Assembly (NCBI GenBank): GCA_016933745.1
Contig: JAFGAK010000125.1
Coordinates: forward strand, 1-52,938
Direction: 5' to 3'
Length of the DNA stretch: 52,938 nt
Origin: Bacteroidales bacterium
GTDB lineage: Bacteria > Bacteroidota > Bacteroidia > Bacteroidales > UBA12170
Shown: positions 46,995-52,938 of the stretch, in pieces
Layout of the letters: each line of letters begins with the position of its first letter
Position numbering within the stretch: position 1 is the first letter of the stretch
Notes under the pieces: model-generated
Database searches by the model: none
What the model was told of the DNA's origin: nothing
What the model saw: only the letters and a program-made list of their open reading frames with translations
Position numbers and translations under genes: made by a program

Positions 46995-47655
46995 GTTTTA
47001 ATAGATATTGATAGCTGAGCGTAATTCCAATTGTTTGGAGGTTGGAATAATCGAGTCCTGTGGTGGTCGAATCATAGAGGTTTTGGAAGCTGTAAGTAAA
47101 TCGCGCTTCGGTCTGAATCAAGCCAAAGCCTGTTTGCAAACGAATTCCGGCTCCACCAGTCAAGCCAAAATCGCCTTTACGTGGAATTCTATTTTCGTAA
47201 TAAGGAAAAGCAGCAGCTGCAGCATCGATGTTATCACTCCATTCTTTTTTTACTAAAAGTGATAAATGGGGTCCAAAATTGACGAAGAACTTCATTCGAT
47301 TTCCAAAATGAAGCGTTGTGAGTAAAGGGATTTCGAGGTAGTCTAATTTGGATTGAAAAAGATAATCGGCACTTGGGTTTTCTTCCCAACGTTTGCTCTT
47401 GTAGTTTACTTCTATTTGAATTCCAACCGTTTTTTGATCGATATAGGAAAATATTAAGCCGTAAGTAGGTTCTATAAATCCTTGGCTATTTTGTAGCGGA
47501 ATTCCCACCGAAAGATTACTATAACTTGCGCCTGCTTTGAATCCGATTCCGATGGTTTTTGGATAATCTTCGGCGCTTTGCGCTGCAACCAGTAAAGGTG
47601 CTAAAACAATTAGCAAGAATCCTATTTTACGTATTATGTAGGAATTATTTTGCAC
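46984..47655 (-). CDS. Outer membrane beta-barrel protein (PorT-like fold)
   Basis: Signal peptide; GIGFKAGASYSNLSVGIP, YLEIPLLTTLHFGNRMKFFVNFGPHLSLLVK, DFGLTGGAGIRLQTGFGLIQTEARFTYSFQNLY. Confidence 0.83.
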   Translation of the reverse strand: MQNNSYIIRKIGFLLIVLAPLLVAAQSAEDYPKTIGIGFKAGASYSNLSVGIPLQNSQGFIEPTYGLIFSYIDQKTVGIQIEVNYKSKRWEENPSADYLFQSKLDYLEIPLLTTLHFGNRMKFFVNFGPHLSLLVKKEWSDNIDAAAAAFPYYENRIPRKGDFGLTGGAGIRLQTGFGLIQTEARFTYSFQNLYDSTTTGLDYSNLQTIGITLSYQYLLKHGN

Positions 47656-48412
47656 GGTTAGCTGTTTTTTTCGAGTAATTTAATGGGAAATTATAATAGA
47701 TATTGTAGTTGAATCCAACTACAATGGTTCCGCCTGTTTTGCCGTATCCGGGCACGAATGGGGCAGGTTTAATTACTTTATCGCCAGTCTGGAAAAGCAT
47801 TGCTTTAAATCGCAATCCCGCGCCCAGAAAAATATTTTTGATGATTTCAACTTTAAAGCCGGCAACCGTTTCTATCCAATGTGCTTGGTCTTTGTAGTTT
47901 GTGTTTTCAACTGTAAGTGTTGGCCAGAAAGACGAAGAAATAACATAGTTATCTAATTGTTGATTAAAAGATGAAAACCCGTATCGTATTCCAAGAACAA
48001 ATAAATCGCGACTAAAGGCTTTGTCTTTTTTTCGCATATCAAAATCAACGCCTAGCTTGAAGTAATTTCCGTTTGATTGATAGCTGAGCAAATCGCTGCT
48101 GCTATTATAGGTATTATTACCAAACTCAAGAATGGCATAGGTTTTATCTTTTACACTATAATCAATCGAAAAATCCAAACCTGTTCTACCAGGTGAAAGA
48201 GAACCAATCAGCAAATTGCTTAAATCCCAACCAATCTTCAAATCGCGTTCGTAAAACACTTTGACAGGTTTTATTTTTTTGGCTTTTACAGTTGTTTGTT
48301 CCAATTTGCTCGCCACTTTGGTGCTGTCTTGGCTTTCTTGAGCCGAAACTTGGGTAGCAAAAAGAATTAGAATGCTAAAAAACCAATTGAATATTTTCAG
48401 CTGTAACGACAT
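47645..48412 (-). CDS. DUF6048-like outer membrane protein
   Basis: KPVKVFYERDLKIGWDLSNLLIGSLSPGRTGLDFSIDYSVKDKTYAILEFGNN...GVDFDMRKKD; position next to a DUF6452-like lipoprotein. Confidence 0.75.
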   Translation of the reverse strand: MSLQLKIFNWFFSILILFATQVSAQESQDSTKVASKLEQTTVKAKKIKPVKVFYERDLKIGWDLSNLLIGSLSPGRTGLDFSIDYSVKDKTYAILEFGNNTYNSSSDLLSYQSNGNYFKLGVDFDMRKKDKAFSRDLFVLGIRYGFSSFNQQLDNYVISSSFWPTLTVENTNYKDQAHWIETVAGFKVEIIKNIFLGAGLRFKAMLFQTGDKVIKPAPFVPGYGKTGGTIVVGFNYNIYYNFPLNYSKKTANRAK

Positions 48413-48851
48413 TTACCGCGGGATTAATTAATAGTATTTCTTTTATAGAGTTTGTAGTATAACTGATATTTGTGATTGTGTACGTGTAGGTTGCCCCACA
48501 TTTCACGGAGTAAAAAAACAAAGCTTTTTCATAATTAAGATAGATAGTATCTTTGATTCCATCGATGCTCAAAACAAAACCACTCTGATTTTCAACATTG
48601 TTTAAAGGCAAATTAAAACTGTTTATCTGATCTTTTTGGTACAAAATGTTTTCTGAAGAATAACTCAGACTATACAAGGAGTCGATGTTTTTCATCGTTA
48701 ATACAGTATCGTAAAGGCCATTGTTTTCTGTAACTGTATAAATACCCGCTACCGGCTCAATGAGCACAGGACTGCAAATTTCATTTTTCAGACAAGCAGA
48801 AAAAAAACCTAACAGCACAAGCAGAAAACTAATCTTTACTAAATCTTTCAA
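48375..48851 (-). CDS. DUF6452-like lipoprotein (probable TTG start)
   Basis: KDLVKISFLLVLLGFFSAC lipoprotein signal, CLKNEICSPVLIEPVAGIYT; track start (48905) is upstream of a -7 box at 48872-48879. Confidence 0.65.
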   Translation of the reverse strand: MKDLVKISFLLVLLGFFSACLKNEICSPVLIEPVAGIYTVTENNGLYDTVLTMKNIDSLYSLSYSSENILYQKDQINSFNLPLNNVENQSGFVLSIDGIKDTIYLNYEKALFFYSVKCGATYTYTITNISYTTNSIKEILLINPAVNVVTAENIQLVF

Positions 48852-48871
48852 ATTGATTTTTTTGAGTTGAA

Positions 48872-48879
48872 CAAAGGTA
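48872..48879 (-). promoter_or_regulatory. -7 box TACCTTTG upstream of DUF6452-like gene
   Basis: Plus-strand caaaggta = minus TACCTTTG, inside the N-terminus of the track ORF. Confidence 0.4.
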
Positions 48880-48913
48880 GTAAAAGCCATATGAATTCGC
48901 TCCATCTAAAACA

Positions 48914-49258
48914 TTAATTGTTCTTAAATCCGGCACATCGAACGCATTTTCTACTTTCCGGCATCACAAATAAGCGTCCTAATGGTATGGTATTGCCGCA
49001 AACACTGCATTTTTCAATTTCATTGCTATCCAAGAGTGTAAGTGCGTGTTCCAAACCATTCAATTGTTCCACCTTTTTTCTTAAACCCGCTTCGTTTACA
49101 CTTTTATTATTGATGGCATCCATTCTGCTAACCCGACCGATTGCGCAATCCGGTTCAATCGGTTGAGTAAGTTCTTTGAGGTCGCTAATTTGAACTTTTA
49201 AGCGAACGAGTTTACTTTCGATTAACGTTTTTAATTGGACGCTTTCTTCTTTTGTCAT
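48914..49258 (-). CDS. TraR/DksA-type C4 zinc finger protein
   Basis: MTKEESVQLKTLIESKLVRLKVQISDLKELTQPIEPDCAIGRVSRMDAINNK...EKCSVCGNTIPLGRLFVMPESRKCVRC; ATG at 49258 preferred. Confidence 0.87.
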   Translation of the reverse strand: MTKEESVQLKTLIESKLVRLKVQISDLKELTQPIEPDCAIGRVSRMDAINNKSVNEAGLRKKVEQLNGLEHALTLLDSNEIEKCSVCGNTIPLGRLFVMPESRKCVRCAGFKNN

Positions 49259-49271
49259 GCAATTCTTTTGG

Positions 49272-49279
49272 CAAAGGTA
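49272..49279 (-). promoter_or_regulatory. -7 box TACCTTTG upstream of DksA-like gene
   Basis: caaaggta on plus strand, 13 nt upstream of ATG at 49258. Confidence 0.45.
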
Positions 49280-49320
49280 CATTTTCTCGGAAAACATGCT
49301 TCATTTTCGATGGATAGACT

Positions 49321-49328
49321 TATTTTTG
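49321..49328 (+). promoter_or_regulatory. -7 box TATTTTTG upstream of thioesterase-menF operon
   Basis: tatttttg, 21 nt upstream of ATG at 49350; divergent from the box at 49272-49279. Confidence 0.35.
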
Positions 49329-49349
49329 CTCAACACTAAATCAATTTAC

Positions 49350-49757
49350 ATGGATATTTCGCTGGAAAAAATGAATCAAAGCAGCAAAGGAACGCTGATG
49401 GAAGTGCTCGGTATAGAGTATTTAATAGTAGAACCAGGATTTATTAAAGCTAAAATGCCAGTGGATCATCGCACACGACAGCCCTATGGAATATTACACG
49501 GAGGAGCCAGTGTGGCTTTAGCCGAAACGATTGGAAGTATCGGCTCTGCTGTATTAGTTGCGGATAAGAAAGCGGATGTTAGAGGCGCTGGAATTTCTGC
49601 CAATCATGTAAAAGCAGTTAAAAATGGCTGGGTATTTGGCGAAGCTCGTACTATACACGTTGGGAAAAATACACATATTTGGGATATTCAAATCAAAGAT
49701 GAATCGGGCGATTTAGTATCTACAGCACGATTAACCAATTTTATTCTTTTCAAATAG
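49350..49757 (+). CDS. PaaI family hotdog-fold thioesterase (candidate DHNA-CoA thioesterase)
   Basis: MEVLGIEYLIVEPGFIKAKMPVDHRTRQPYGILHGGASVALAETIGS; adjacent to isochorismate synthase. Confidence 0.9.
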   Translation: MDISLEKMNQSSKGTLMEVLGIEYLIVEPGFIKAKMPVDHRTRQPYGILHGGASVALAETIGSIGSAVLVADKKADVRGAGISANHVKAVKNGWVFGEARTIHVGKNTHIWDIQIKDESGDLVSTARLTNFILFK

Positions 49758-50858
49758 ATGACAAATTCTGTGACTCATTTTCATGAATTGCTTTTGAAGA
49801 AGGAAGTTGGATTTGTTTGCTATCGAGTTCCGGGTCAAAACACCGAAACATTACTCTCTTTTCAACCAAAACAAGTATTGGACTTGACCCAGATTGAGTT
49901 AACGAAGAAAAAAAACTTTCTTTTTGCTCCATTTGAGATGGATCAGTTACATCCTATATGGATTTTGGAATCGGATGAATTACTGAGTTCTTTTGAGATC
50001 GACAAATCGGTTATTGAAAAATTGAATGGCATGCCTGATTGTAATCCTGTTGATTTAGAGAAATTAGAATCTACTTCAAAAGAGGTTTACGTAGCTGCTT
50101 TTCAGAATATGATGCATGAATTGCAAACCGAGATATTGGACAAAGTCATTCTTTCCAAAATAAAGGTTCTGCAACCGAATCAAGTTTCTTTATTTTCTCT
50201 TTTTGAAAAGTTGGAGGAAGCGTATCCGCATGCATTTGTTTATTTAATTCATTTGCCAGATGGAAGTAATTGGCTGGGAGCGAGTCCGGAAGTTCTACTT
50301 GCCAAACAAAATAATCTGCTTAAAACGATGGCCTTAGCCGGAACGCAGGTTTTGGGTTCTCAAAACATTTCAAATATCCAATGGAAGAAAAAAGAGCAAG
50401 AAGAGCAGGTGTATGTTCGTAAATATGTGAAAGCTATTTTGCAAGAGTTTTTTGATGAAAATCAAATCCTTGAATCTGATACCTATACTTCGCAAGCCGG
50501 AAATTTAGTTCATCTGTGTACTGATTTTGAAATTGAAAGTTTACTTCGCCCAAAAATATTTTTACGATTAGTAAATCAGTTGCATCCTACACCTGCCATT
50601 TGTGGAATCCCAATGGAAAAATCAAAACAATGTATTCTGAATGTAGAGACCCATAAACGTGATTATTATACGGGCTTCTTAGGCCCGATTTCAGCGGATT
50701 TTGCTCACCTGTATGTTAATTTAAGATGTATGCAAGTTATTCACAATCAAGTTGTATTGTATACGGGAGGAGGAATTACTCGCGATTCTGAAATGGAAAA
50801 AGAATGGCAAGAAACTGAAGCGAAAGCGCAGACTTTATTGTCGGTTTTTATGCGATAG
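49758..50858 (+). CDS. menF: Isochorismate synthase (chorismate-binding enzyme)
   Basis: LDKVILSKIKV, WLGASPEVLLA, MALAGTQ, LVHLCTDFEI, LHPTPAICGIPME, RDYYTGFLGPIS, YTGGGITRDSEMEKEWQET. Confidence 0.92.
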   Translation: MTNSVTHFHELLLKKEVGFVCYRVPGQNTETLLSFQPKQVLDLTQIELTKKKNFLFAPFEMDQLHPIWILESDELLSSFEIDKSVIEKLNGMPDCNPVDLEKLESTSKEVYVAAFQNMMHELQTEILDKVILSKIKVLQPNQVSLFSLFEKLEEAYPHAFVYLIHLPDGSNWLGASPEVLLAKQNNLLKTMALAGTQVLGSQNISNIQWKKKEQEEQVYVRKYVKAILQEFFDENQILESDTYTSQAGNLVHLCTDFEIESLLRPKIFLRLVNQLHPTPAICGIPMEKSKQCILNVETHKRDYYTGFLGPISADFAHLYVNLRCMQVIHNQVVLYTGGGITRDSEMEKEWQETEAKAQTLLSVFMR

Positions 50859-50884
50859 CTTTCTCTCATTCTGCAGTCGGTTTT

Positions 50885-51035
50885 CCCTTCATTTTGAACC
50901 CAGAGAGGAATCTCATTCTAATAGTTTGAGATCTACCTTCGTTGAGGGCTGCGCCGTTCTCACTTCGCTCCGTTCGAGATGAGGGGTTCGCTTCGTTCGG
51001 TCGAGATGACGGGGTTTGCTGTTATTCCAAGCAGA
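50885..51035. repeat. Degenerate Bacteroidota interspersed intergenic repeat
   Basis: gaacccagagaggaatctcattctaatagtttgagatctacc...cacttcgctccgttcgagatgaggggttcgcttcgttcggtcgagatgacggggtttgctgttattccaagcagag; noncoding, with internal duplicated cgctccgttcgagatgagggg / cgcttcgttcggtcgagatgacgggg. Confidence 0.65.
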
Positions 51036-51111
51036 GTTGGGATTTGACTATAAGTCAAGACTTTACTCTAATTTACTTTTACCGAGTAGCAGGTTAAAAA
51101 ATTGCAAGAAA

Positions 51112-52938
51112 TTAAGCCTTTTTCTCAATTCGGATTCGTGCATCCACAGCGACTACCGATTTTGAAGTTCCAAGAAGTGGATTCAAATCGAGTTCGATAA
51201 TTTCGGGAGCAGCTTGAAGTAGTGCTGATAATCGAACTAATACATCAGCAAATTTAGATTCATTGATTCCTGATTTCCCTCGTATTCCTTGGATAATTGG
51301 ATAGCTTTTTAAGCTTTGAATCATTTTTTGAGCTTCCGTCAAACAAATCGGAGCAAGGCTTGTACTCACATCTTTCAGTACTTCAATAAAAATTCCACCT
51401 AATCCGCATAATACCAAATGCCCGAATTTTTCTTCATATTTAGCACCCACAAATAATTCTGTACCGGAAAGCATTGGCTGAATTAAAACAGCTGTGGTAT
51501 CGGGAATTTTCATCATGCGTTTGAATTCCTTTTTAACGGTTGCAGAATCTTTTACATTCAATACAACACCGCCAACATCGGATTTATGAACAGGGCCAAC
51601 CACTTTCATTACGACAGGAAACCCCAATCGTTCCGCATTTGAAATTGCATTTTCTTCCGTTCCACACGTTGCTTCGCCAGCGCGAGGAATTCCGGCGCCA
51701 TCCAACAAAGATCGAACAGCCGACGGCGGCAAGTAGCCATTTTCATTGCTATCGATAATGGCTCTAATATATCCCAAATCTATTTTGGTTGGATTAATCG
51801 AATGTTTTTCCGGTTTAGGTGTATTATAAACTCGTGCCAAAGCATTGCCCAAAGTCACTTCATCGGGAAAATTAATTCGTCCTTTTTCGATAAAGTATTT
51901 AACTTCTTCGGAAGCTGTAAAAGTGGATGGGAGCACTGGATAAATTGGTTTTTTCGAATTCGATATTTTCTGATCTAGAAGCTCGTACACATCAAAGATT
52001 GGCGCTAATCCTGGAGTTCCAAAAATAACGACCATTGCATCAATCCAATCAAAATCTTCATTCACTGCATCAATAATTTCTCCGAGTTGTTCGGCTGTTC
52101 CGGTAGCTAAGAAATCGATTGGATTTGTTACAGAAGAACCAGGAAAAAGTTTTGCTTTCAATTTTTCCGCTTTTTCTCCAATGATAGCCGGAATTTCTAA
52201 TCCACCTTTTGAAAGAGCATCTGTAAGCATAACGGCCGGCCCTCCTGCATGTGTAATAATAGCGATTCGATTTCCTGATAAGGGAGGATACATGAAGACG
52301 GAAGCAACAGATATTAAATCTTCGCGACCATAGCAACGCACAATTCCAGCTTTCTTAAACAAGGCATTTACGGCTTCGTCCGGGCTCGCCAATGCGCCAG
52401 TATGCGAAGAAGCAGCCCTACTTCCCGCTTCTGATGAACCTGCTTTTATGGCGGCAATCCTGCACCCTTTTTGGATCAAAGACTGTGCATGTTTTAATAA
52501 TTTCTGAGGTTTATTGATGGTTTCGATATACAGTAATTTTACTTTGCTCGAAGATTTTGGATCGAAGGTATTATCCAAATGTTCTAATAAATCTTCAACG
52601 CCAATTTGAGCTGAATTTCCTACGGTGAAAATACTTGAAAAACTCAAGCCTTTAGCAATTCCGGCTTCCATAATAAAGGCAGCGGTGGCTCCTGATCCGG
52701 AAATAAAATCACAGCCTTTTGGATCGAGTTTTGGAATCGGTTCTGTAAAAATACTGTGATGCTTTGGTGTTAGCACGCCTGTACAATTGGGGCCAATTAA
52801 AGCTCCTTTGTATTTATTAATCTGATCAACAATTTGACTTTCCAATTCGGTACCAGCTTCATTTTCTTCACTAAATCCGGCAGAAAGGATTATAAAGGCT
52901 TTGGTGCTTTTGCTTTCTGTGAGTAGTTTAACGGCATC
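51112..52938 (-). CDS. ADP-forming acetate/acyl-CoA ligase, fused alpha-beta subunits (partial; N-terminus beyond window end)
   Basis: GPNCTGVLTPKHHSIFTEP, ASSHTGALASPDEAVNALFKKAGI, THAGGPAVMLTDAL, ATP-grasp PVVMKVVGPVHKSDVGGVVLNV; frame stays open past 52845 (DAVKLLTESKSTKAFIILSAGFSEENEAGTELESQ). Confidence 0.9.
   Translation of the reverse strand, partial: DAVKLLTESKSTKAFIILSAGFSEENEAGTELESQIVDQINKYKGALIGPNCTGVLTPKHHSIFTEPIPKLDPKGCDFISGSGATAAFIMEAGIAKGLSFSSIFTVGNSAQIGVEDLLEHLDNTFDPKSSSKVKLLYIETINKPQKLLKHAQSLIQKGCRIAAIKAGSSEAGSRAASSHTGALASPDEAVNALFKKAGIVRCYGREDLISVASVFMYPPLSGNRIAIITHAGGPAVMLTDALSKGGLEIPAIIGEKAEKLKAKLFPGSSVTNPIDFLATGTAEQLGEIIDAVNEDFDWIDAMVVIFGTPGLAPIFDVYELLDQKISNSKKPIYPVLPSTFTASEEVKYFIEKGRINFPDEVTLGNALARVYNTPKPEKHSINPTKIDLGYIRAIIDSNENGYLPPSAVRSLLDGAGIPRAGEATCGTEENAISNAERLGFPVVMKVVGPVHKSDVGGVVLNVKDSATVKKEFKRMMKIPDTTAVLIQPMLSGTELFVGAKYEEKFGHLVLCGLGGIFIEVLKDVSTSLAPICLTEAQKMIQSLKSYPIIQGIRGKSGINESKFADVLVRLSALLQAAPEIIELDLNPLLGTSKSVVAVDARIRIEKKA

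Noticed and set aside
50752-50982. 76-aa plus-strand ORF overlapping the menF end and the repeat
   Set aside because: Out of frame with menF and running into noncoding repeat; not credible as a gene.
52070-52336. 88-aa minus-strand ORF within the acyl-CoA ligase
   Set aside because: Alternative frame of a well-conserved ADP-forming ligase gene.
1-52938. CRISPR array, prophage, transposon or integron
   Set aside because: No regularly spaced short repeats, integrase/transposase motifs or attachment-like duplications were seen, including around the tRNA-Arg gene.

Overview
This is an AT-rich chromosomal window from a Bacteroidota (Flavobacteriia-like) genome. It is densely coded, with about 45 recognisable CDSs, one tRNA-Arg(ACG), several intrinsic terminators and a number of TAnnTTTG-type -7 promoter boxes. 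Most content is core or conserved. Examples are a bamD-rpoZ-coaBC-porD-recN-fabI cluster, dapA, pyrB/pyrI, holB-ricT-gldH-PBP1A, a murF-alr fusion, pdxA, kdsB, and DUF6452/DUF6048. T9SS/gliding markers are present (porD, gldH, a secreted M14 peptidase with a C-terminal sorting domain). I see no CRISPR array, prophage, transposase or defence island. The best candidate for an under-described system is the tightly packed DUF4956 / VTC-like polyphosphate polymerase domain / CotH-like + beta-helix lipoprotein trio (25764-30147), directly downstream of gldH and PBP1A. Other points of interest are a cyclic-2,3-diphosphoglycerate-synthetase-like GTPase next to pyrBI, a seven-repeat (beta-propeller-like) secreted protein truncated by the window edge, an SH3 lipoprotein with a C-terminal zinc ribbon, a RicT homologue with a reduced N-terminal Cys cluster, a degenerate interspersed repeat after menF, long intercistronic hairpins, and promoter boxes that overlap the track N-termini of several genes. 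All family names come from reading motifs by eye; no database search was run.
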